A stretch of DNA of 8,944 nucleotides from an uncultured Flammeovirgaceae bacterium (GTDB taxonomy: Bacteria; Bacteroidota; Bacteroidia; Cytophagales; Cyclobacteriaceae): the NCBI GenBank assembly GCA_946480685.1, contig CAMLLI010000112.1, forward strand, positions 1 to 8,944, read 5' to 3'. The position numbers and the translations under genes were made by a program. Shown here one piece after another: positions 1 through 6,812 of this stretch. Below the pieces are notes generated by a model. That model was not told the DNA's origin. It did no database searches and worked only from the letters and a program-made list of their open reading frames with translations. Each line of letters opens with the position of its first letter. Position 1 is the first letter of the stretch.

Positions 1-872
1 TCTGATGCATTAGAGAAAAAGAAAGGCTCTGCTGCATATCGAAATGCCTGTATGGCGAGGTTCATCAGAATAGCAAACTTATAACAGGCACCAAATATCC
101 CGAGTGCATACTCAGAACTTTGTCCGGGATAGAAATTTTTCGGAAGCCACCACTCGAGTGTAACACGCGAAAACATTTCGTTCGTCATACCGGCCAATCC
201 CATTAACATGATGGGGTAGGAGTATTGAGACATGGTTTGGAACATGGTTCGATCGTATGCCGGTCGCCATTGCAATAATGTGCGCGAAAAGAATATGATG
301 TAAAAAGCATTGGCGATAAGATTGGCCAGTACTACAAAACCAACCCCGCGGGCGGGATCGAACGCTATATATAGGAAGTATATATTAAGGCCAACAAGAA
401 TGGCAATGTTGATGAGCTTGCCTGTAACAAACTTAACAGCATTTCGCTGCAGTCGCAGACGGGCAAACGGAATGGCTACAATCGCATCAATAAATAATAT
501 AAGCGCAAGCCATGTTACGAAATTTCCTTTACCAGGTATATCTAATACTTCGGCAATAGGGTTGGCAAAGAGTATGAAGATGAGTGAAAGGCCGGCACTG
601 ATGGCGATAATAATGGTTTGAGCGATGTTGAAGATTTTCTTCTCGTCAGCTCCCTCTTTGTTCGCGAAACGGAAATACGCGGTTTCCATTCCGAACATAA
701 AAATAACATTGATAACAGCAGAGTATGCGAAGAGCTTGGTGATGACTCCATAATCTTCAGGAGCAAACACACCGGTATGGAGACGAACTAATAGAAAGTT
801 AAGAAACCGAGGTACAATGCTGCCGAGTCCGTACAATACAGTGTCGCCTGCTAAACGTTTTATTTTACTCAT
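1..872 (-). CDS. Polysaccharide/oligosaccharide flippase, N-terminal part (cut by window edge)
   Basis: This is an integral membrane protein of the MOP flippase superfamily (Wzx/RfbX-like). Such proteins move lipid-linked sugar units across the inner membrane for surface polysaccharide assembly. I translated the minus strand from the ATG at 872 and it stays open for 290 residues to position 1, so the C-terminal part lies outside the window. The N-terminus (residues 1-30, with GDTVLYGLGSIVPRFLNFLL) and the following PEDYGVITKLFAYSA stretch are typical of this family. Hydrophobic segments lie near residues 11-29, 46-64, 83-104, 118-136, 152-171, 178-196, 216-230 and 257-275. The alternative ATG at 882 is out of frame. 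It lies 73 bp downstream of the enoyl-CoA hydratase on the same strand, and I see no terminator between them, so co-transcription is likely. The exact substrate cannot be told. Confidence 0.85.
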   Translation of the reverse strand, partial: MSKIKRLAGDTVLYGLGSIVPRFLNFLLVRLHTGVFAPEDYGVITKLFAYSAVINVIFMFGMETAYFRFANKEGADEKKIFNIAQTIIIAISAGLSLIFILFANPIAEVLDIPGKGNFVTWLALILFIDAIVAIPFARLRLQRNAVKFVTGKLINIAILVGLNIYFLYIAFDPARGVGFVVLANLIANAFYIIFFSRTLLQWRPAYDRTMFQTMSQYSYPIMLMGLAGMTNEMFSRVTLEWWLPKNFYPGQSSEYALGIFGACYKFAILMNLAIQAFRYAAEPFFFSNAS

Positions 873-945
873 GTTGTTTCATTACCTGTTACGGGTATCC
901 GTCATATTTATATTGCCATCGTACCTGGCGGATTTCCTATAACGA

Positions 946-1722
946 TCAGCGTCCTGTAAAGTTTGCTTTTCTTTTCTCAATGAAGGCGGTAGTGCCTTCC
1001 TTAAAATCTTCTGTGGTTGTGCACGCAGCAAAAAGTTCTGCTTCGGATGTATACCCCGCGTTTTCAAAACTATATCCTGCATTTACACTCCTGATGGCAT
1101 TGGCTATGGCGACCGGACCTTTGCTTGTAATGCGTGTCATGATCTTAAACGCCAGATCCATAAGCTCTTCGCGTGTAGCCACTACGTGGTTTACCAGTCC
1201 GATTGCTTTGGCTTCCTGAGCGGTGATCATGTCGCCTGTCAGAATGAGTTCCAACGCTTTACCTCTGCCCACAAGTTGCGGTAGTCGTTGGGTCCCTCCA
1301 TATCCCGGGATTAGTCCCAGGTTGACTTCCGGTTGTCCAAATTTGGAATTTTCTACCGCTAAACGGAAGTGGCATGCCATCGCTAATTCACATCCTCCAC
1401 CCAGGGCGAAACCGTTTACTGCCGCGATCACCGGTTTATGGAAATCTTCAATAGACTTGAATAATTGTTGGCCTTTTCGCGATAATTCAAGCGCTTCTTT
1501 TGAATTTAACGAAGAAAGTTGCTTTATATCTGCTCCCGCAACAAATGCCTTATCCCCCTCTCCGGTAATAATAATTCCTCGTATGCTACCGTCATGGTCG
1601 GCTTCTTGTATTACCCCAGACAACGCATCCAGTACATCGGCATTCAGGGCGTTCATTGCATCAGGTCGAGAAATGGTTACGACCAGAATTCCAGAGGTAC
1701 TTTGAGTTTTAATGGGTGTCAT
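946..1722 (-). CDS. Enoyl-CoA hydratase (crotonase family)
   Basis: A 258-residue protein of the usual length for short-chain enoyl-CoA hydratase, which adds water to trans-2-enoyl-CoA in cytoplasmic fatty-acid or related acyl-CoA breakdown. The first oxyanion-hole motif is AFVAGADIKQLS (59-70). The second is NGFALGGGCELAMA (103-116), with Glu112 as one catalytic acid. Glu132 in QPEVNLGLIPGYGGTQRL (130-147) is the other. The C-terminal EKRKANFTGR is also typical. The ATG at 1722 is preferred. An in-frame ATG at 1773 would add 17 residues that are not family-like and would leave only 10 bp to the divergent gene. There is no clear Shine-Dalgarno sequence. The flippase follows 73 bp downstream on the same strand. 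Members of this superfamily vary in substrate, and the isolated gene gives no pathway, so the specific acyl chain is unknown. Confidence 0.93.
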   Translation of the reverse strand: MTPIKTQSTSGILVVTISRPDAMNALNADVLDALSGVIQEADHDGSIRGIIITGEGDKAFVAGADIKQLSSLNSKEALELSRKGQQLFKSIEDFHKPVIAAVNGFALGGGCELAMACHFRLAVENSKFGQPEVNLGLIPGYGGTQRLPQLVGRGKALELILTGDMITAQEAKAIGLVNHVVATREELMDLAFKIMTRITSKGPVAIANAIRSVNAGYSFENAGYTSEAELFAACTTTEDFKEGTTAFIEKRKANFTGR

Positions 1723-1732
1723 AAATGATATA

Positions 1733-1752
1733 ATAAGTTGACTGCAACTTAT
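1733..1752. repeat. Perfect 8-bp inverted repeat in divergent spacer (possible operator)
   Basis: ATAAGTTG at 1733-1740 is followed by the spacer ACTG and then CAACTTAT at 1745-1752, an exact reverse complement. It sits in the 61-bp gap between the divergent starts of the enoyl-CoA hydratase (1722, minus) and the first T9SS protein (1784, plus). Its right arm overlaps the weak -7 element proposed for the hydratase. The position suits a repressor or activator site, but repeats of this size also arise by chance, so the regulatory role is inferred. Confidence 0.4.
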
Positions 1753-1774
1753 CGAGCTTTTATAAAGACGCAAA
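1744..1774 (-). promoter_or_regulatory. Candidate Bacteroidetes-type promoter for the enoyl-CoA hydratase
   Basis: Read on the minus strand, TTTG (1774-1771) is separated by 19 nt from TAAGTTGC (1751-1744). The Bacteroidetes primary sigma consensus is TTTG at -33 and TAnnTTTG at -7 with about this spacing. The -33 box is exact, but the -7 box keeps only TA..TT. Transcription would begin around 1738-1740, giving a leader of roughly 17 nt before the ATG at 1722. Only weakly supported. Confidence 0.28.
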
Positions 1775-1783
1775 GTTTTTTTT

Positions 1784-3460
1784 ATGAATAAGAGATGGGG
1801 ATTGTTTTTGCTTCTGTTCGTTACGCATACACTCTATGCGGCAACTTACAACACCACAACAACAGGTGGTAACTGGGCAGCAACGGGTACGTGGGTAGGT
1901 GGATCAGTTCCGGCTAACTGGGCATCGCACACGGTCAACATCAATGGTAATGTATCGCTTACAAGTTCAACAACTTCAATCAACGGGTTTTCATCAATCT
2001 CATTGGCGAGCGGTAAATCATTTACCAGCGGTACATCATCAACATCCAATAGCCTTACGCTTACACAGAATATATTTAACTCCGCGGGTACTATTGTTAT
2101 CTACGGTGATCTTACTTTAAATGACACGGACTTGAATCTTACCGCAGGTAGTCTGGTTGTTACAGGATCATTGAACATCAACTATAGCAGTACAGTAACC
2201 ATTCAGCCAGGTGTAAATGTTACCGTTGGTACGCTCAATATTAGCAACAACAGCGATGCTATATTAAATAACAGCGGTACCATAACAGTATCTAATGATG
2301 TATCGCAGGGTGGTGTACTTAATAATTTAAGTACCGGCACCATGACTGTTAACGGAAATTTCAGCTCGACCGGCTCAGGCTCGTCCGTAACAACCAACAG
2401 TGGAAGATTAAACGTGAAAGGTGCCATGGATTTTCCATCGTCAGGCAAACTATATGTTAATCCGGGTGGACAAACTTATGTTGATGGCAGTGTTACCATC
2501 AAGAGTAACGAAAACCTCGTTATCGGTACCAATGTAAATCCTCCGGCCTATGCAGATATGGTTATCAGACAAGATTTAATATCACAGTCCAGCGGTGATG
2601 TGACTTTAAACCGCAATGCGCGCATGGCGGTATTTGGTAATGTTTCGGCCAACGGTGGTGGTGTTTTGTTCACCATAAATGATGGCGGGCAGGTATATAT
2701 TAATGGTAATATAAATTTCAACGGAGGCGGAAGTAAAATCGATAATAATAACGATGGTGTGCCATACGGATTTTATGGCGATGGCGGAGTGACACTTAAT
2801 GGTGGAGGTTCAACGGTAGAAGGTCAGGCTAAACAAAGTGTAGCCATCATGAAAGCTGAAGATAAACCTTTCTATGACTGGGTAGCTGCTATAGCAGGAA
2901 GCCCGTTAACACCGCTGCCGGTAACGTTGCTATACTTTAAGATACAGGATGTATCAACCAGTGGTATAGATCTGCGGTGGGCAACGGCAACGGAAAAGAA
3001 CTTCGAGTACTTTCAAATTGAGCGTGCCGGAAGCGATCTGAATTTCGAGGCCATCGGAGAAGTGAACAGTGCAGGTGGAATGAACGTAACGACATCCTAT
3101 ACATACCTTGACAATACTCCATTGAAGGATAAAAATTACTATCGATTAAAGATTGTAGACCTGGATGGATCGTATGAATACAGCGGAGTAATTGTAGCTG
3201 AAAGTATACGTGGAACGCGCGCAGATATAAGTGTTTATCCGACTATCATTGATAATTCCTTTACCGTTGAACTTAATGGCGAGTTTGCTATACCGGTAAA
3301 GATGACATTGGTAGATGCTGCCGGCAACACTATATATCAGGCCAATCTTGAAACAGCAACATCCACCGTGGATGTACCCGCTAATATGAAAACCGGAACA
3401 TACCTGGTGAGGCTTTTTACTTCCGAAGGGCAGAAGGCTGTGCGGGTTTTAAAACGATAA
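1784..3460 (+). CDS. Secreted T9SS-sorted protein with probable beta-solenoid and C-terminal sorting domain
   Basis: A 558-residue exported protein of unknown function. Residues 1-20 are a signal peptide (basic MNKRW, then a hydrophobic LFLLLFV core, ending in LYAA). Residues 21-345 are rich in Gly, Asn, Ser and Thr with alternating short hydrophobic strands, for example TIVIYGDLTLN and SLVVTGSLNIN. This pattern suggests a right-handed beta-solenoid like those of adhesins or surface-layer proteins. Residues 377-471 form an FN3-like module that starts LPVTLLYFKI and includes TATEKNFEYFQIER and YYRLKIVDLDG. Residues 480-558 match the type A T9SS sorting domain, with VYPTIIDNSFTVEL and TGTYLVRLFTSEGQ. 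The usual YPNP box reads YPTI here. The protein is therefore probably released or anchored at the cell surface after outer-membrane export. The next plus-strand gene has the same C-terminal cassette. Its ATG is preceded directly by eight T residues. Confidence 0.88.
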   Translation: MNKRWGLFLLLFVTHTLYAATYNTTTTGGNWAATGTWVGGSVPANWASHTVNINGNVSLTSSTTSINGFSSISLASGKSFTSGTSSTSNSLTLTQNIFNSAGTIVIYGDLTLNDTDLNLTAGSLVVTGSLNINYSSTVTIQPGVNVTVGTLNISNNSDAILNNSGTITVSNDVSQGGVLNNLSTGTMTVNGNFSSTGSGSSVTTNSGRLNVKGAMDFPSSGKLYVNPGGQTYVDGSVTIKSNENLVIGTNVNPPAYADMVIRQDLISQSSGDVTLNRNARMAVFGNVSANGGGVLFTINDGGQVYINGNINFNGGGSKIDNNNDGVPYGFYGDGGVTLNGGGSTVEGQAKQSVAIMKAEDKPFYDWVAAIAGSPLTPLPVTLLYFKIQDVSTSGIDLRWATATEKNFEYFQIERAGSDLNFEAIGEVNSAGGMNVTTSYTYLDNTPLKDKNYYRLKIVDLDGSYEYSGVIVAESIRGTRADISVYPTIIDNSFTVELNGEFAIPVKMTLVDAAGNTIYQANLETATSTVDVPANMKTGTYLVRLFTSEGQKAVRVLKR

Positions 3461-3481
3461 GCAAGTCCCTCTCAACATAAG

Positions 3482-3510
3482 AAAGAGAATCTAAAAGGTT
3501 CTCTTTTTTT
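3482..3510 (+). terminator. Intrinsic terminator after the first T9SS gene
   Basis: AAAGAGAATC (3482-3491) pairs with GGTTCTCTTT (3497-3506) around a TAAAA loop. The stem is 10 bp with one U-G wobble, and an uninterrupted T run continues to 3510. It starts 21 nt after the stop codon of the 1784-3460 gene, so that gene is probably transcribed separately from the T9SS gene at 3683. The reverse strand also ends in a T-rich stretch, but that direction has no gene to terminate. Confidence 0.85.
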
Positions 3511-3527
3511 ATTTCCCTGCTCATGCT

Positions 3528-3539
3528 TCAACCGGTTGA
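3528..3539. repeat. 12-bp perfect palindrome in the spacer before the second T9SS gene
   Basis: TCAACCGGTTGA reads the same on both strands. It lies 143 bp upstream of the ATG at 3683 and 17 bp after the terminator T run. The remaining spacer (3540-3682) is AT-rich, and I found no exact TAnnTTTG box at a useful distance from the start. The palindrome could be an operator. However, about two perfect 12-bp palindromes are expected by chance in a window of this size, so the site is recorded mainly for its intergenic position. Confidence 0.25.
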
Positions 3540-3682
3540 TGACTGTTTTAAATCAAAATGCTCTACATACTTGTTGAACTTTTACCTCCAATGGAGCTAC
3601 GCGCGACTTTATTTCGATTTTCTGAGTAATAACTTCCCCTATTTTCAGGTATTTAGGTAAATTGCTGTTCTAACATCTTTGT

Positions 3683-4735
3683 ATGAAGGTACCTGCAGCA
3701 AAATTGGCTTGCTTTATACTTGTAACATTCTGGCTTTTATCAGCGGGTGCTTCTTCGGCTCAGTGTACTATTGTTTCAACGGATGGTTACTCGGTTACTC
3801 TATCTGTGTCGCCTGTTGCTGTCGTGGTGAGTTCAACGGATTGTCCATGGGGTTATAATTATAACGTTACGCTAAACTATACCATTACGTTTTCGGGTTC
3901 TAATATACCCGGCAGCTTATATACCCTGCAGGGAACGGTTCGTTGCAATACATCGTCATCAACAACGACCGATATGTTCTTCGACTTACCTAACAATGGT
4001 GGCACAGGTTCGATAACAACAGGCGTAAATCCTTTTGTGAATGTTACGGGAAGTATAGCCTATAACTACGTCGGTATACCAAGCTGTACGGCTGCAACAC
4101 CTGCATCGCTGAATTGCTTGTCCAACAACCTCGCTATCCAAATCAATGGTCCGGGTATACCGGATCAAATTGTAAGCTGTACACAGACATCGCTTCCGGT
4201 AAAACTGATTGCATTCAATGGAAAGGAAATGGCTACGGGTATACAATTAAACTGGACAACAGCAACGGAAGAAAACTTTGATTATTTTGAGATCGAGCGT
4301 GCCGATGAAACGCTTGCCTTTAAGACAATCGCCACGCCCATAGCAGGTAAAGGTGATGTTAATGTTTCTGCCTCCTATCTCTATACCGACTATATACCTG
4401 TGCATGGAAAAAATTATTACCGGTTGAAAAGTATAGATCAGGATGGTACGTCTGAATATTCAGACGTTATCATGGTATACACCGGTGGAAGTCACAACTC
4501 CATTAAATTATACCCGAACCCGAACGAGAAAATATTTACGCTTGAGCTGCAGGACGATATGGGCCTGCCGGTAAATCTTTCACTCGTTGACAGGCTTGGC
4601 AGAGAGCTACACCACGAAGTTATTGTTGCGAACACTACGCAAATACAATTGCCGGCCAGTGTCGAAACGGGTATATATTTCGTAAAGCTCTCGTCTGCCC
4701 GCAAGCAAGCCGTGCTGCCAGTTGTGATAAAGTAA
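3683..4735 (+). CDS. Secreted T9SS-sorted protein with cysteine-containing N-terminal domain
   Basis: A 350-residue exported protein. Residues 1-26 are a signal peptide (MKVPAAK, then a hydrophobic core, ending SSA). Cleavage before Gln27 would leave an N-terminal glutamine, a common arrangement in Bacteroidota that allows pyroglutamate formation. Residues 28-168 are a beta-rich domain I do not recognise, with six cysteines (28, 54, 88, 135, 145, 166) that could form disulfides. Residues 171-265 are an FN3-like module (LPVKLIAFNG, TATEENFDYFEIER, NYYRLKSIDQDG). Residues 272-350 are a type A T9SS sorting domain with the canonical box KLYPNPNEKIFTLEL and VETGIYFVKLSS. The last 180 residues are colinear with the last 182 of the upstream T9SS protein, so the two share a duplicated cassette. 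The function of the N-terminal domain is unknown. The stop lies 11 bp from the convergent dehydrogenase stop. Confidence 0.87.
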   Translation: MKVPAAKLACFILVTFWLLSAGASSAQCTIVSTDGYSVTLSVSPVAVVVSSTDCPWGYNYNVTLNYTITFSGSNIPGSLYTLQGTVRCNTSSSTTTDMFFDLPNNGGTGSITTGVNPFVNVTGSIAYNYVGIPSCTAATPASLNCLSNNLAIQINGPGIPDQIVSCTQTSLPVKLIAFNGKEMATGIQLNWTTATEENFDYFEIERADETLAFKTIATPIAGKGDVNVSASYLYTDYIPVHGKNYYRLKSIDQDGTSEYSDVIMVYTGGSHNSIKLYPNPNEKIFTLELQDDMGLPVNLSLVDRLGRELHHEVIVANTTQIQLPASVETGIYFVKLSSARKQAVLPVVIK

Positions 4736-4746
4736 CGAAGCGATGA

Positions 4747-5694
4747 TTATAGTAAGGCCGGCAGGTTTGTAATAATGTCCTTCGTCATCCTTGCTAAATC
4801 GAAGTCGGGTTCCCACCCCCAGTCTATACGCGCAGCTGAATCATTGATAGAACGCGGCCAGGAATCTGCAATAGCCTGACGAAAATCCGGATTATAGCTG
4901 ATCTCAAATTCAGGTATATGTTTCTTGATTTCGGCAGCGATCTCTGACGGACAGAAACTCATGGCCGATATATTATAGCTCGCACGCTCATTGATTTTTT
5001 CTGCCGGAGCTTCCATCAGATCGAGTGTAGCTTTTACGGCATCGTCCATATACATCATCGGAAGATATGTATCCGGCTTCAGGAAGCATTCATACTTTTT
5101 ATCGGTTAATGCTTTGAAGAATATATCAACAGCATAATCGGTTGTGCCGCCACCGGGTTTAGTTTTATAGCCGATCAATCCCGGGTAACGTAGACTTCGT
5201 ACATCAAGTCCGCGATTTTTATAGTACCACTCGCACCAACGTTCACCTGCCTGTTTGCTGATACCATAGATGGTGGTTGGGTCCATGATGGTATCCTGTG
5301 GAGTTTTAATCTTCGGAGTTGTTGGTCCAAACGAAGCGATGGAACTGGGCCAGTAAACTTTTTCTATTTTATATTCTATAGCCGCATCTAATACCTGGAT
5401 AAGACTATTCATGTTGAGGTTCCAGGCGAGCTTCGGATTTTTTTCTCCGGTGGCTGAGAGTACAGCAGCGAGATGGTAAATCTGAGTGAATTTATTTTTA
5501 CGGATAAACTCATTGAACTCTTTCTCTTTCAGCACATCCAGTATCTCGAATTTACCAGTGGCCAGTGTGCCCTGAGCTTCCTTAATATCAGTAGCAATTA
5601 CATTCTCTTTACCGTGCAGGTTCCAAAGTCCTTGCGTTAGTTCAGAGCCTAATTGTCCACCAGCCCCAATAACAAGAATTTGCTGTTTACTCAT
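4747..5694 (-). CDS. L-threonine 3-dehydrogenase, short-chain dehydrogenase (epimerase-like) type
   Basis: A 315-residue cytoplasmic NAD-dependent enzyme of the extended SDR/epimerase family. The N-terminal Rossmann motif is LVIGAGGQLGSEL (7-19). Acidic Asp36 after the second strand favours NAD over NADP. The catalytic region has WPSSIASFGP (115-124) with the active-site serine, and YGISK (143-147) with Tyr143 and Lys147. YPGLIGYKTKPGGGTTDYA (170-188) and YLPMMYMDDAV (210-220) are typical of the bacterial SDR-type threonine dehydrogenases, not of sugar epimerases. These enzymes oxidise L-threonine to 2-amino-3-ketobutyrate. The nearby glycine C-acetyltransferase consumes that unstable product, which strongly supports the assignment. 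The gene is divergent from the repeat-protein/kbl unit across 189 bp and convergent with the upstream T9SS gene. The zinc-dependent E. coli Tdh is an unrelated protein, so I leave the symbol blank. Confidence 0.9.
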   Translation of the reverse strand: MSKQQILVIGAGGQLGSELTQGLWNLHGKENVIATDIKEAQGTLATGKFEILDVLKEKEFNEFIRKNKFTQIYHLAAVLSATGEKNPKLAWNLNMNSLIQVLDAAIEYKIEKVYWPSSIASFGPTTPKIKTPQDTIMDPTTIYGISKQAGERWCEWYYKNRGLDVRSLRYPGLIGYKTKPGGGTTDYAVDIFFKALTDKKYECFLKPDTYLPMMYMDDAVKATLDLMEAPAEKINERASYNISAMSFCPSEIAAEIKKHIPEFEISYNPDFRQAIADSWPRSINDSAARIDWGWEPDFDLARMTKDIITNLPALL

Positions 5695-5859
5695 TGTTAA
5701 AAAATCAATAGATATAGTAGTGATGCGTTAATTATACACTTCTTGCCATCTCGGTATTGGTGAGCTGTTGTTAAAAAGCCACCCGGAGTTTTGGTGAAAA
5801 GCGCGGGCGAAATTACCAAAATTTAGCAATCGCCTATCTTCCGTTAGGAATGGTTTTAC

Positions 5860-5877
5860 ATTAACTTAATTAACTTA
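5860..5877. repeat. Tandem 9-bp direct repeat just upstream of the GTG start
   Basis: ATTAACTTA occurs twice head to tail (5860-5868 and 5869-5877), ending 6 bp before the GTG at 5884. The junction also creates the palindrome TTAATTAA (5866-5873). The AT-rich, unstructured sequence could keep the ribosome-binding region open in the absence of a Shine-Dalgarno sequence, or it could bind a regulator. In the rest of the 189-bp divergent spacer I found no convincing promoter for either gene. Confidence 0.4.
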
Positions 5878-5883
5878 GCACCC

Positions 5884-6810
5884 GTGAACTTTGAAGCATA
5901 TCTATCTTCGAAAAAAATTGATTCGGCTGCTTTCAAAAAAGCAGAGCCCGTGCTTTGGGATGCTTGGAGAAAAGAATTCGAACAGGTTCATCCAAACAGC
6001 TTTACAGCACAGAAACTTTACCTGATCAATCCGATCCGGAGAAAATATCATCAGGCTATAGAAGCATTGCCGGAAGTTCTCAAGTCGGTGGAAACAAAAT
6101 TACCGGTAGCACCACCGGTTAAGACAACAGAAGCTCCTGCACAAGGCACGGACACGGAGCAAGCTAAACCAAAGCCTGTTGTAGCGCGACCGATGATGAA
6201 GCCTAAACTTCCTGCATCACCGCCATCAACCTCTGGTGAAACGGCTCCTGCTGAAACACCACAGGCACCTTCATCCACAGCAGCAACATCGCCCGCTAAA
6301 CCTGCAGCAGCAAAACCGGTAATACCAAAGCCGGTAATAAAACCGAAGCCAGTTGTGACGGAGGGTATAAATAACGAGAGCACTTCAAGTGCCGATGCTA
6401 TAGCGCCAACAACAGAATCAAAAACAGAACAAGCTCCGGTTAGTAAACCGATGGCTAAACCTGTTATACCACGGCCGGTAGTAAAACCCAAGCCGGTAGC
6501 AGAGCAAGGTATAAATGATGAGAACACTCTTGCAGCAAGTACTCCTATAGCACCAACAACAGAATCGAAAACCGAACAAGCTCCGGTGAGCAAGCCGATG
6601 GCAAAGCCTGTTATACCGCGGCCGGTAATAAAACCAAAAATGCCTGCACCGGAAGTTGAAAAACAACCGGAGCAAACAACGGCCCCCCTACACGACAACA
6701 CACCCGCTGACACTACACCCGCACAACCAAGTGAGACACCACCTGCCAAAGCAGCCAAGCCTGCTATACCCAGGCCGGTTATTAAACCCCCAAAACCCAA
6801 AACGGATTAA
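5884..6810 (+). CDS. Unnamed protein: small N-terminal domain plus Pro/Lys-rich repeat tail
   Basis: A 308-residue protein of unknown function. The start is GTG at 5884. In-frame codons upstream reach a TAG at 5845 with no ATG, and the first internal methionine is beyond residue 100. Residues 1-65 look like a compact, mostly helical domain with all the tryptophans (25, 28) and the stretch [20 protein letters not shown] (36-55). Residues 66-308 are low complexity, rich in Pro, Lys, Ala, Thr and Glu, and probably disordered. They contain five copies of a [16 protein letters not shown] motif starting at residues 97, 144, 192, 241 and 292. There is no signal peptide, membrane helix or cysteine, so it is likely cytoplasmic. 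kbl starts 2 bp after its stop, so the two are almost certainly co-transcribed. The tail recalls TonB-like or SH3-binding linkers, but neither identity is supported. A scaffold or docking role is conjecture. Confidence 0.82.
   Translation: MNFEAYLSSKKIDSAAFKKAEPVLWDAWRKEFEQVHPNSFTAQKLYLINPIRRKYHQAIEALPEVLKSVETKLPVAPPVKTTEAPAQGTDTEQAKPKPVVARPMMKPKLPASPPSTSGETAPAETPQAPSSTAATSPAKPAAAKPVIPKPVIKPKPVVTEGINNESTSSADAIAPTTESKTEQAPVSKPMAKPVIPRPVVKPKPVAEQGINDENTLAASTPIAPTTESKTEQAPVSKPMAKPVIPRPVIKPKMPAPEVEKQPEQTTAPLHDNTPADTTPAQPSETPPAKAAKPAIPRPVIKPPKPKTD
6172..6789 (+). repeat. Five-copy coding repeat, period 47-51 codons
   Basis: Within the repeat protein the Lys-Pro motif starts at nucleotides 6172, 6313, 6457, 6604 and 6757, giving spacings of 47, 48, 49 and 51 codons. 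The first copy is the most divergent ([12 protein letters not shown]) and the last is shortened by the C-terminus. The best-conserved pair is 6400-6480 and 6547-6627, offset 147 nt. Both encode the same 27 residues, with nine nucleotide differences that are all silent. The intervening linkers are acidic and Thr/Ser/Ala-rich ([23 protein letters not shown]). Confidence 0.85.
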
Positions 6811-6812
6811 GC

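Noticed and set aside
1223..1705. A 160-codon plus-strand open frame
   Set aside because: It is antisense to the enoyl-CoA hydratase, whose motifs are clear, and its translation has no recognisable domain or sensible start context.
1723..1773. N-terminal extension of the enoyl-CoA hydratase to an ATG at 1773
   Set aside because: The 17 extra residues are not family-like, the 258-residue form already has the normal length, and the extension would remove nearly all of the divergent spacer.
3674..3681. CATCTTTG, close to the -7 consensus, directly before the second T9SS gene
   Set aside because: Transcription would start inside codon 2 or 3 of the gene, removing the start codon, and the -33 partner is only TTTA.
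5731..5736. Minus-strand TATAAT upstream of the threonine dehydrogenase
   Set aside because: It matches the E. coli -10 box, but the Bacteroidota primary sigma factor uses a different element, and no -35 partner is present at 17 bp.
5911..5917. A7 tract near the start of the repeat protein, and another at 6819-6825 near the start of kbl, as frameshift sites
   Set aside because: Both encode Lys-Lys in frame without the slippery-site phase or a following structure, and both downstream proteins are intact.
6051..6800. A 249-codon open frame on the minus strand, rich in Gly, Ile, Thr and Phe
   Set aside because: It is exactly antisense to the Pro/Lys repeat gene, and its repeats mirror that gene's codon pattern (CCG/ACC/AAA read backward). 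The silent-only differences between repeat copies show that the plus-strand frame is the selected one.
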